This document shows, one piece after another, positions 55,533 to 64,000 of a DNA stretch of 64,000 bases. The DNA is taken from positions 62,001-126,000 of the forward strand of contig JASWJB010000045.1 of assembly GCA_032433595.1 (NCBI GenBank). Reading direction: 5' to 3'. Source of the DNA: Conoideocrella luteorostrata (lineage: Eukaryota > Ascomycota > Sordariomycetes > Hypocreales > Clavicipitaceae). The first letter of the stretch is position 1; the number at the start of each line of letters is the position of its first letter. A program made the position numbers and the translations under genes. The notes below the pieces were generated by a model that saw only the letters and a program-made list of their open reading frames with translations, ran no database searches and had not been told where the DNA came from.

Positions 55533-57754
55533 ATGGCCGATGCCGATGACTATCTACAGGAGGGATTCGACCCCCGCAACGTGACTGTGCCACGTTTGCG
55601 ATCTATCCTTGTTACGCACAACATCGATTATCCCTCCACGGCAAAGAAAGGTCAGTTGGTTGAGCTTGTCAATGACCATGTTCTATCGCAAGCGCCCAAG
55701 CTGCGTGCGCAAAGAGCGAAAGCGAAGCGATCCAGCCTCGGTTTCGTCAACGCTGGTAGCGCAGATGATTCCAATGCCTGGCGTGACCAAGAGCCGCGTT
55801 CTCGGCAGTCCTCTTATCGCAGGTCGATGTCACCAAGGAAGAGCTCAGGACGAATTAAGGCTGAGCCTGAGGAGCCTGAGTCCGACATCTTGCGCAGCAC
55901 CCGAAAGCGAAGCTCGCGATCTGCCAGCCGACAACTCTCACACTTCGACGACGATGATGGAACCGCATCTATTGCATCCAGATCGACGCGCAAAACTAGT
56001 AGGAGGGCCGTCACTCCTCAGATAAAGACAGAGTCCGAACCAGAAGACGGAGACGAGTATCCATCCTACGTGGATCACTCCAACGAATCCTTAGATCCCC
56101 CGGAAGAAGAAGACGAACATGATGAGAGTGTTTTCACAGATGATAACCCTTTCCAAAGCGGGGGAAGCTCCCCTCCTCCCGTAGTCACTCCAAAGAGTCG
56201 CCGACGTACCCTGGGTGAGGACGTTTCCAAGAGTGCGCGATCTTCCAGGAGACGTACGGATGGATACTCTGATAAGCCCAAGAAATCGAGAGCATCCGAG
56301 GCTTCGGCTCATAAGCTGCGCCAGAAGACTCCCGAGTTTGCTCTGGAACCTGGTGAAGAGTTCACCGTCGATGAGCAGTTAGAGCTGGAAGAAGCCCTAA
56401 ATAGCGGCGAAGTCGCTGTGGCACCTAAGAAGAGTCGTAAGCCAACCCGTCAAACTAGTATTTTGACGCCTCTTTTTGTCCTTCTCATGGCGCTTCTTGG
56501 TGCTTATGGAGCTTGGTATCGACAGGAGAAGTTGGCTGTGGGATACTGTGGTCTTGGAAGACCGGCCAAGCAACTTTTGCCACCAGAAATTGTCGTCCCT
56601 GACGTCTTGGTCCCCTTTGTCGAACCTCAATGCGAGTCATGTCCCCAAAATGCTTATTGCTACGAGGGGTTCGCTGTCAGATGTGTTTCAGGATTTATCC
56701 AAAAGCCTCATCCTCTGTCGTTGGGCGGGCTCGTTCCGCTGCCACCTACATGTGAGCCAGATAGCGAGCAGGAACGACGTGTTCAAGCTGTAGCTGATAA
56801 GGCGGTGGAAGAGCTACGAGAACGTCGCGCCAAGTACGAATGTGGTGACTTGGTCGATGAGGCGGGACATCAAGAAGATTCACCTGCAATTGCCGAGGAA
56901 GAGCTAAAAGAAGCTGTCAGCAAGAAAAGAAACAAGAGACTCAGTAATGAAGAGTTTGACGAATTGTGGGACAAGGCTATTGGCAAAGTAACCACAAGAG
57001 AAGAGGTCCAAGTCGAGGTCCAGCTCGAAACAGCCAAGTAAGTACAGAGGAATTTTCTATTCGCATCTGACACAAGCAAGGTCTTCTTGTCCGCGGTGTC
57101 TTCTCCTTTGTGGTAAATCATTCTTCTGACGCACCAACTAATCAGATCCGTCATTGACCCAACAGACCGCCCGGTTCCCCCGATCTTCCAGTCAGAAAGC
57201 TCTCGTCCACCTCTCTCGCTCGCCTTCCGCTCTCCTGTGCCATCAAGCGATCGGTATGGCTCGGATTGGCAAGATATCGACTCGCAATTGGACTTTTGAT
57301 TTCACTAGTTCTTGGAACCTTTTACGTTCGTGCACGATACCGCCGTCACATCGCAACCTCCGCGCAGATCCCAGCGCTAGTTGATCTGGTGCTGGGGCGG
57401 CTGGCAAACCAGAGGGAGCTCGGAGAAGAGGACCTTGACGATCCGTGGCTGTTCCTGCCAAACTTGAGAGATGACGTACTCCGTGCCATACACTCTTTGG
57501 CTGAGAGAGACAGGGTTTGGCAACGGGTCAGAGCCGTTGTAGAACAGAATAGCAATGTCCGAACGAGCCAGAGGGAAGGCCGAAATGGAGAGGTTGGCCG
57601 CGCCTGGGAATGGATTGGCCCAACCCAAGGCGAAGGTGCCAGACGGCGCCGTAGCGGCAGAGTATCATGGGCGCCGGCGTCCAAGGAGGAAACGCCAGAT
57701 GGAAACAATTTGACTGACGTAAAGAAGTGGGAAGAGTCGAGACCTATTTATTAG
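55533..57754 (+). CDS. src1: Inner nuclear membrane protein Src1/Heh1 (HeH-LEM and MSC domains)
   Basis: Two exons, 55533-57037 and 57166-57754, give 697 residues. The N-terminal ~50 residues (GFDPRNVTVPRLRSILVTHN, then IDYPSTAKKGQLVELVNDHV) form the HeH/LEM helix-extension-helix that contacts chromatin. A long Ser/Arg/acidic nucleoplasmic linker with nuclear-localisation-like clusters follows. The first span (about 310-328, LTPLFVLLMALLGAYGAWYR) leads into a lumenal Cys-containing region (CESCPQNAYCYEGFAVRC). Exon 2 supplies the second span (RLAIGLLISLVLGTFYVRAR, about 535-555) and the MSC domain (NSNVRTSQREGRNGEV then GRAWEWIG). It anchors chromatin and assists nuclear pore assembly in yeast. 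The 128-base intron has two possible 3' sites, at 57145 and 57165; the second gives this protein (see findings). Confidence 0.92.
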
Positions 57755-58260
57755 GGTAAGCAGAGTACCAAGGGGGGCTTGGTTGAGACTTGTAATTTAT
57801 TATACTGTTAATTGGAGTTTTTTTTGTCCGTAATACCACGAGGTATTGTTCTTCAACTAGCCGAGCCGAACAATTTGGGTGACCGTCTAGTAGTCGCATG
57901 GAATGAGTAACGACCCGCACAGATAATTGAGTCTGTCACAGTCAATATTTAGACATTTGGTGCGAAGTAATTGAACAGATATCCATTAAAGTAGCCAACC
58001 AACCAACCGATCAACCAACCCCGTGAAGAAAGGCTAGCCAAGTTTCATAGACCACTGCAATCAATCAAATGTCGCATCCGTGGATAGTGAAGCGGTCACG
58101 ACACAAAAGCATAATTGTACATGTAGTGTTTCGATAAAAGAGGTAAGACTGGTGTGTCTTGACTTAATTGACTATTGCACAGGTGTGTTTATATGCACAG
58201 AGTGTTGTAAACAAAGGAAACGGTGGTACGTTTTTAATCTAGGGCTCTAGCGGTAGCCGT
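57755..58260. other. Convergent intergenic region
   Basis: 3' regions of src1 (plus) and atp4 (minus). A short CAAC-rich stretch (about 57990-58022) is the only local repeat. Nothing else recognised. Confidence 0.45.
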
Positions 58261-59241
58261 CTATTGGGCCTTGGAAGAGACAATCCCTGTTGTGACATGT
58301 TAGCAAATAACCATCATCAAGCTGATTAAAGCAGGCCAACTCAAGTTCACGTACTCTCAACATCAGCAACGCTCTGCTGCAGGATCTGCTGTAGGACCTT
58401 GGGGTTCTCCAGCTCCTTCTGGACCTTGGCGATAATGGAGGCAGCGAGCTCCTTCTGCTGGCGCTGCTTAACCTGTCCCTCGTAGCGGACCCAGGAGTCG
58501 AGAACAGCCTTGGCCTCGGCGGCTAAGGCAGTCTGCTGCTCCAACTCGAAAGCCTGAGCCTCGAGCTTGGCGGTTTCCTAAGTCATTTCAAACGTATTAA
58601 TATGAAAGGTATTTTTCAATATAACATCTCCACCCTCGCGCAAGTCACGTCCAAGGCTGCAAGCTTCTTACCTTGGACACCTCAAAGAGAGCCTTGGTGA
58701 TGTCGACAACACCAGTCATCTGCTGAACGTCGTCAATGCGTCCCTTGACGGCCTCGGTATGGTCGGCACGGGCGCTGTTGAGGATGTTCTTGATCTTCTG
58801 GTTCTGGCTCTCAGCCCACTCCTTGTATCCAGGGCCACCGTACTTGATGAGGCCACCCCAAACAGCCAACAAGCAGATGGCTACGATGGTCTCCTCGTTC
58901 ATGACGTAGTACTCATTGCTGATGGCGTAGATGCTCAGACCGGCAGCGCTGCTGAGGAAGGCGGTCTTGCTGAGAAGGCTGCTCCCGGGGAGGGAGTCGA
59001 TGATGCTCTGGGCCTTCTTCTTGGGCTCCTCGGCCGGGACATTGCTGGAGTGGCGGACGGCGGCGGCAGATAGCGCAGGTACGGCTCGGCGAGCGAGAGC
59101 AGGTCGGAGAAAGGGAGCGCCTGTTCAAACAAATCGAATCGCGGGTCCACCGTCAGTAAATCAAGTCAATTGGGCTCAATTGCGACGGCTCGTGCTATAG
59201 AAGAACATACCAACAGCGCTTCGCGCTAAGCGGGAGGCCAT
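58261..59241 (-). CDS. atp4: ATP synthase subunit 4 (F0 subunit b)
   Basis: Four exons, 59241-59211, 59120-58672, 58577-58355 and 58286-58261, give 242 residues, the normal length. The start MASRLARSAVGAPFLRPALA-type leader (splice-joined) is a mitochondrial presequence. Two close hydrophobic segments (TAFLSSAAGLSIYAISNEYY; VAICLLAVWGGLIKYGG) form the membrane hairpin, followed by a long amphipathic helix (ESQNQKIKNILNSARADHTE; VRYEGQVKQRQQKELAASII), the peripheral stalk holding F1 against rotation. The last exon encodes only the end of an Arg codon and IVSSKAQ. All joins restore frame and family sequence. Divergent from noc4 with about 460 bases between ATGs. Confidence 0.95.
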
Positions 59242-59700
59242 TGTGATTATATAGTTTCGATGGGGGGGTAATATGGGCTTGACGTTGCTCAGAGAGCTGG
59301 GAATGAGGTTGAGGTTTTATTGCGCTAGTTCGGCAACAAGAGCAAGTCACGTGAGAGTCGGAAAGTAGAGGAGAGGAAGGTAAAACTGTCAAGGTTTATC
59401 CGATTTTTCTCCATTACATGGGTGAAATGTAATCGATAAGCAGACCCCTGCACTGTTGGCGCTACTGATTGGCTAGTTTTTCAATGCTCAGTGAAGATTT
59501 GTGAAAGAAGCTTTGGTTGAGACGGAGTAAGATTCTTCTTTCATCAATTCAATCGACATTTCACAGTCCCCAATACAAGTAAGGGGTTTCCTAAAAATAA
59601 TCATAATATTTTCAGGCCCTTTTTATTTGTAAAATATTGGATATCTGTACAAGATCCAACATCTAACTAGTCAGTGTACCATACAATAAAAGCCTTCACC
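59242..59700. promoter_or_regulatory. Divergent promoter region, atp4 and noc4
   Basis: 459 bases separating the two start codons. It contains GCAAGTCACGTGAGAG around 59342-59357, whose CACGTG core is a perfect E-box of the kind bound by Cbf1-type bHLH factors. Functional use is inference. Confidence 0.5.
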
Positions 59701-61451
59701 ATGGCCAACGGCGTGGAAGGCTCCAAGCGCAAGCGAGCCTCTGCGGGTGAAAAGCCGGCGAAGAGACGGAGGTCCCCTAGCGACGAGAGCGAAGACCCCA
59801 ATGCAAAGATTCTTCTCATGGAACAGGGGATTTTGGAATCAAAAAAAAACTACAACAACATTGCCATTCTGCTTCAAACCGCCGGAGAGTACGAGAATGG
59901 TGAGCCGGAGTCGATGCTAGCCGCAGTTGCTCTATGCCGGATATTTGTGCGGTTGCTTGCTCAGGGCTCTCTCATTGCCAAAAAGTCGCTATCGGAGAAA
60001 GAATTGGTGGTTGTTAGTTGGCTGAGAGACCAGTTATCGCAGTACAAGTCGCTGCTGCTGCGTCTGCTGAGCGAGGAAGAGGTTGCTGTCACTGCTCTCA
60101 CGCTGAGTATGAGACTGCTGAAGGCGGAAGGGGAGTCTCTATACGACAAAGAGGAGTATTTTTTCCCCACTACTTTTATTGAGAGTATCGTCAAGGCTAT
60201 ATTGCTGTCAGACAATGAAGATGTCCGACGAGCTTTCATTGAAGAGTTTGCGGAGCAGTATGACGATATCCGATATTTTACTTTCAAATCAGTCAAGTAA
60301 GTACATCCTTACATAAAAGTCCATTGTTAATTTGGGCTCACATGGGTGAACAGGAACCTAGTGCGGAGCTTAGTGCAAGAAGAGGCCAATGGCTTGTTCG
60401 ATAGAGTGTTTGATCTGATTTGTGCTTTGGATGGTGTGCCCGAATCTGCGGATGATTTGGAAGATTTCTACGTCCCCAAGCCTTCCAAAAAAAACCATTC
60501 TTTACGATCAGCGAACCAACACAAGAAGCAAGGACAAGAAGCGTGGCTCGCCTTGATGGGCGTAATCAACACTAAGGACGAGAGGAAGCGGTTGTTGGAT
60601 ATCATCTCAACGACTATTGCTCCGTGGTTCACGAAGCCAGAATTGCTGGCTGACTTCTTGACCAACTGCTACGATACCGGTGGATCCATGTCTTTACTGG
60701 CACTTTCGGGAGTCTTTTATCTGATCCAAGTGCGTAACTTGGACTATCCGTCTTTCTATCCCAAGCTGTACTCGCTGCTTGATCGAGATATTCTGCACTC
60801 GAAACATAGGTCACGGTTTTTCCGTCTACTTGATACCTTTTTGGCGTCAACCCATCTTCCCGCCGCTTTGGTTGCCAGCTTCCTCAAGCGACTATCTCGA
60901 CTTACGCTGAATGCGCCTCCCAGTGCCATTGTATTTGTCATTCCTTGGATATACAACACGCTGAAGCGTCATCCCACCTGCACCTATATGCTCCACCGTG
61001 TCATCAAGGATCCGGAGGTAAAGCAACGAATCCAGGACCATGGGTTCACAGACCCTTTCCTGCCAGAGGAGAGAGACCCAATGGAGACAGAAGCGATTGA
61101 AAGCTGTCTGTGGGAGCTTGTGCAGTTGCAGTCCCATTATCATCCCAACGTTGCGACCGTTGCGAAGGTCATGTCGAATCAGTTTACTAAGCAGTCATAC
61201 AACATGGAAGATTTTTTGGACCACTCATATGCCAGTGTAAGTTGCTTGCTGAGCCAACCTTGATCTTGATAGGCAGTTCTTTGCTAACCGCGCTTACGCA
61301 GCTTCTGGAGGCCGAACTGGGCAAAGATGTGAAGAAGGCACCAGTTATCGAATTCCAGATTCCCAAGAGAGTGTTCCTGCCTCAGGACGAGCCGGACGCA
61401 GCACCAGATAGTTTATTGGTTAAACTATGGGATTTTGGCACGCCGACATGA
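59701..61451 (+). CDS. noc4: Nucleolar complex protein 4 (Noc4/Utp19)
   Basis: Three exons, 59701-60296, 60354-61236 and 61302-61451, give 542 residues. A Lys/Arg-rich nuclear-localisation stretch (SKRKRASAGEKPAKRRRSPS) opens the protein. The rest is helical repeat with the CBF/Mak21/Noc domain in the C-terminal half: GVFYLIQVRNLDYPSFYPKL, YSLLDRDILHSKHRSRFFRL and AALVASFLKRLSRLTLNAPP are its characteristic blocks. With Nop14, Noc4 works in the small-subunit processome for 18S maturation and 40S export in the nucleolus. Both introns (57 and 65 bases) are GT-AG and preserve frame. Convergent with the GMP synthase gene, with a decayed coding-like stretch between. Confidence 0.94.
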
Positions 61452-61833
61452 GGGGTCGGCAGAAGGTCTTTAACATGGAGTAATCAGCGGATAGGATACT
61501 GCTGCCGCGACAATTGGTTGTGCATAGCAAGCGACTCATGCAGGACGATGCATAGGAAACATGTTATAGAATAAATTTTAGACGTAAGAGCAACTTCAAT
61601 TAGTTCTGTCCGGACACAGTCCGTAATGGCAATCCATAAAGCCAGTTCGGTAACAGCAAGGCCACAGGGATAAACTCAAGGCAAAGAAAAAGTATCTCAA
61701 GCACAAGCCTGATTGATGAAGTGCTTGCTATAACTAGCGCTAATTGTTTACATAGGACGGAGTACTCCGTACTCCGTACTGCGGTCCATCCAGACCCCGC
61801 CGAGACACATTTGGAAACCTCCCAATAGAACTC
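61452..61833. other. 3' flank of noc4
   Basis: No gene recognised. It contains two overlapping exact TACTCCGTA copies (61763 and 61770) in the block GGAGTACTCCGTACTCCGTA. Confidence 0.5.
61763..61778. repeat. Overlapping pair of the TACTCCGTA motif
   Basis: Two exact copies of the window-wide 9-mer share two bases. At least 23 further exact copies lie at 694, 798, 895, 933, 1150, 6512, 6986, 10294, 13554, 14234, 14419, 15292, 15623, 22710, 29376, 30355, 32560, 32777, 32898, 34557, 45225, 45951 and 54979, in either orientation. Confidence 0.9.
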
Positions 61834-62466
61834 ATGAAGAACGAGGAGCAGGAGCCAATGCGGGTGGTAATACAGCGACTACTGGAAGCAGCAGCAGCAC
61901 CACCGGTAGACCAGCCGGACTAGCCGGACCCGACGGACGAAAACTTGCAAATACTCGTGGACCAAGCAGAAGAAGCCTCTGGCTGTTGACGCGGCTATTC
62001 ACCACCGACACCACCGCCAGCTGGAGGGCAAGGCGCTACCCTGCGCAGGGTGCTTCAACGTCGCCGTCACGCCCTTGATTACCAGGTTCTACGCGGCCCT
62101 TCTGCGGTACGAGCCTGCCGATGTTGCAGATGCAGCGGGGGACGGTGTATGGACGGACATGTGTCCTTTCGACGGCGAGAGGAGCAGAAAGATAGAAAAG
62201 CTGAGGGCTGCGAACTAAGATGCTGCCGAAGGCAGGAAGCGTGCCGCAGGCAGCCCCCGGCAGGGCCCCCGGAGGGAACATCGTGGGACTTGAGTACCAT
62301 TCCGGAACCTGGTTTGCTAGGGGGGACTCGTGGAGTCTGGAATGCAGATTTAAAGTCTAGAAGAACGGGACAGAGGATCGGCTCTCACACGCCAACCTCA
62401 CCCAAAGCTGGAGGGTTCATGGACAAAGAGGGGAAGACGTCAATTCATGTGCTTATCTCATCCTAG
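61834..62466 (+). pseudogene. Decayed coding-like region of unknown origin
   Basis: Three plus-strand frames read like fragments of one protein. From the ATG at 61834, MKNEEQEPMRVVIQRLLEAA is interrupted by TAG at 61921, then DENLQILVDQAEEASG ends at TGA 61987. A second frame open from 61910 to TAA at 62216 holds QLEGKALPCAGCFNVAVTPL, ITRFYAALLRYEPADVADAA and MCPFDGERSRKIEKL. A third frame to the stop at 62466 holds PPEGTSWDLSTIPEPGLLGG then TRGVWNADL. The frame changes near 61985 and near C-runs around 62255-62273. No family recognised. It may be a pseudogene, or a gene whose introns I failed to see. Confidence 0.35.
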
Positions 62467-62581
62467 GCGTGATTTCTTCTTTGGTGTTTCATTCCATCTC
62501 GTCGCCAAGTTTATCATCTATATCTTGAGCCTTGCATAGTCTACTCTTTGTGTGCTGACCACACCATCCAGTGCTGATCCC

Positions 62582-64000
62582 TTACTCCAGCTCGATGGTA
62601 CCTAGAGACGGTCAGTTCTATTTGTGCTGATCATGTATATGTATACTCTAAGAGAAGAGAACACAGAGAAAGAAAAAAAAAAAAAAACTATAGAACCAAA
62701 AAAATTACGAAAATTGCGAGAAATCATGAAAGTAAGTACCAGAACAAATGGAGCAAGAGGAACAACTAACCTGGTGGCTTGCTTGTGCAATCGTACGTCA
62801 CCCGCGACACTCCATGTACTTCATTGCAGATTCTCGTGCTAATCTATGCGAGGGTATTTGGTCAGCAAGAGCTCGCTTTGATGGGCGATGCTGGGAAACA
62901 TGTACCTTTTTGAGGAGCTTGAAATCGAATTCGTAGGGCTCGCCGGTCATGAAATCCGTCGTAACTATCGCGCGAAGAATTATAATGTACCCTGAATGGT
63001 GAGGGACGTCGGTTAGCTCGGGTTTAGGGAGAGAGGAGGCGTTAATTTTGGTCCTTTGATTTAACTCCGAAATCGATAGCAAAGACGAGATTTATTTAGA
63101 CTCACCATATGAGCGATTATCTCCCATGACTCCAACGGCTAATAAACGGTTAGTACAGTAGACTTTGACTAGAATGAACAGATGTTGGCTCGAGTTTGAC
63201 AGCGACAGAGTAATCTGTACTGCAACACGAGAATCCGGCTTTGCTAATCGTTGGACATACCTTTGTTGGAATCAAGGCCGGCGTAAGCTTGGGCCATCTG
63301 TAGCAAAGTCAGCAATTATTCCGGTCAGCTTTCTTCGATCGAATTACCTCGTTATAGATGCCTGCCTTCTTGATTTCGGTGATGAAGATGTGATCAGCCT
63401 TGCGGGCAATAGCAACACGTTCAGGCGTCACCTCCCCAATAATTCTGATAGCGATGCCTGTTTGGAAAGTTAGCCGCAGAAACGTCATGTGTAAGGCGTG
63501 GTACATACCTGGGCCAGGAAAGGGGTGACGCATCACGAGGTCATCTACTAAGTCAGCGGGGGTGTCAAGTATCAGATCAGTGGGTCAATTACCGTGAATA
63601 GAGAGCGCTCTTCCTAGCGCTCTTACTTCATCTTTAAACTACGCGGAAGTTAGCCTGTGACTGTCCAATAATAAGACGATGAGAATTTGTCTGGATGCCG
63701 ATTCATGTTGTGCCGACTTCAGACCTCGGAAGGGGACATGACGAACCAATTCTCTAAGCGGCTCAATGAGCTGCAGCTTCGCTTCCTTTTTCATAAGTTA
63801 GTAACTTTGTGCGAGGAAATGTTACACAATGAACCTACTCCGTTCAACATTCGTGCTGGAAGACCTCCAACATTGTGGTGAGCTAAGAAGGATTGATATT
63901 AGCATCATCAGCGCCTGTGAATGGTGTACAAAGTAGATTTGATTGCTTACTTTTGATTGTTGCCGAAGGGCCCTTCCAACTAATTGACTCACTGGCAAAG
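62582..64000 (-). CDS. gua1: GMP synthase (glutamine-hydrolysing), 3' part, window edge
   Basis: The gene enters from the right edge, so only its 3' part is present. Eleven exons on the minus strand: 64000-63951, 63882-63839, 63785-63747, 63638-63593, 63547-63509, 63457-63348, 63297-63261, 63138-63106, 62991-62906, 62843-62771 and 62601-62582. Spliced, they give 577 coding bases with no frame break. Segments recognised: [108 protein letters not shown] and TSKPPGTIELE at the end. These are the ATP-pyrophosphatase end and dimerisation domain of GuaA/Gua1, which aminates XMP to GMP using glutamine. The exon density (mean about 52 bases) is far above every other gene here. Confidence 0.93.

Noticed and set aside
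57146..57165. Choosing the upstream 3' splice site as the main src1 structure
   Set aside because: It removes the second membrane span and MSC domain, which are clearly encoded downstream; kept only as a possible alternative isoform.
1..64000. CRISPR arrays, rRNA genes and tRNA genes
   Set aside because: No regularly spaced direct repeats with unique spacers and no rRNA-like block were seen. No cloverleaf with a convincing GTTCRANNC arm was found, though tRNAs can be missed by eye.

Overview
The window is nuclear DNA of a filamentous ascomycete (Pezizomycotina). Genes have short GT-AG introns (about 50-130 bases, one of 430), mixed strands, no operons, and fungal-specific content: an Ssk2-type MAPKKK, Zn2Cys6 regulator, multicopper oxidase, COMPASS WD40 subunit and Noc4. 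From the look of the proteins I favour Sordariomycetes, probably Hypocreales; this is inference, since no rRNA or mitochondrial marker is present.

Layout. 1.4-12 kb: Ssk2-like MAPKKK, cytidine deaminase, a secreted Thr/Pro/Cys-repeat protein and a Ser/Pro-rich low-complexity protein. 12-23.4 kb: an accessory, repeat-rich stretch with gene remnants, a 93-residue orphan ORF, an Hsp70-like ATPase divergent from a coiled-coil protein of unknown function, and two rearranged copies of a diverged repeat flanking that pair. 23.4-32 kb: WDR5/Swd3-like COMPASS subunit, Ubp16-like deubiquitinase and a GT31-type glycosyltransferase. 32-44.5 kb: a 3.2-kb gene-poor stretch, a Zn2Cys6 transcription factor, a membrane-anchored multicopper oxidase and a secreted phosphatase. 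44.5-51.2 kb: a MITE with perfect 25-bp inverted ends and a decayed sister copy, a CCC1/VIT1-type transporter, an acidic orphan and a GNAT acetyltransferase. 51.4-64 kb: a dense housekeeping block with complex I 49-kDa subunit, COQ6, the inner-nuclear-membrane LEM/HeH protein Src1, ATP synthase subunit 4, Noc4 and the 3' part of an intron-rich GMP synthase gene.

Working together: three genes serve respiration within 8 kb (complex I 49 kDa, ubiquinone synthesis, F0 stator). The others act in separate pathways: osmotic stress signalling, pyrimidine salvage, H3K4 methylation, ubiquitin turnover, ribosome biogenesis and GMP synthesis. ATP4 and NOC4, COQ6 and SRC1, the oxidase and phosphatase, and the Hsp70-like and coiled-coil genes are divergent pairs.

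Most notable: (1) the 9-mer TACTCCGTA/TACGGAGTA occurs at least 25 times, always outside the coding exons called here, against about 0.5 expected by chance; (2) the Hsp70-like/coiled-coil pair lies between inverted repeats whose second copy carries RIP-like ATG-to-ATA and CAG-to-TAG changes; (3) two 3' splice sites in SRC1 would give two- or one-membrane-span isoforms, recalling yeast SRC1; (4) the last 577 coding bases of GMP synthase are split into 11 exons. Exon joins were made by eye from splice signals and frame continuity; no alignment or RNA evidence was available.
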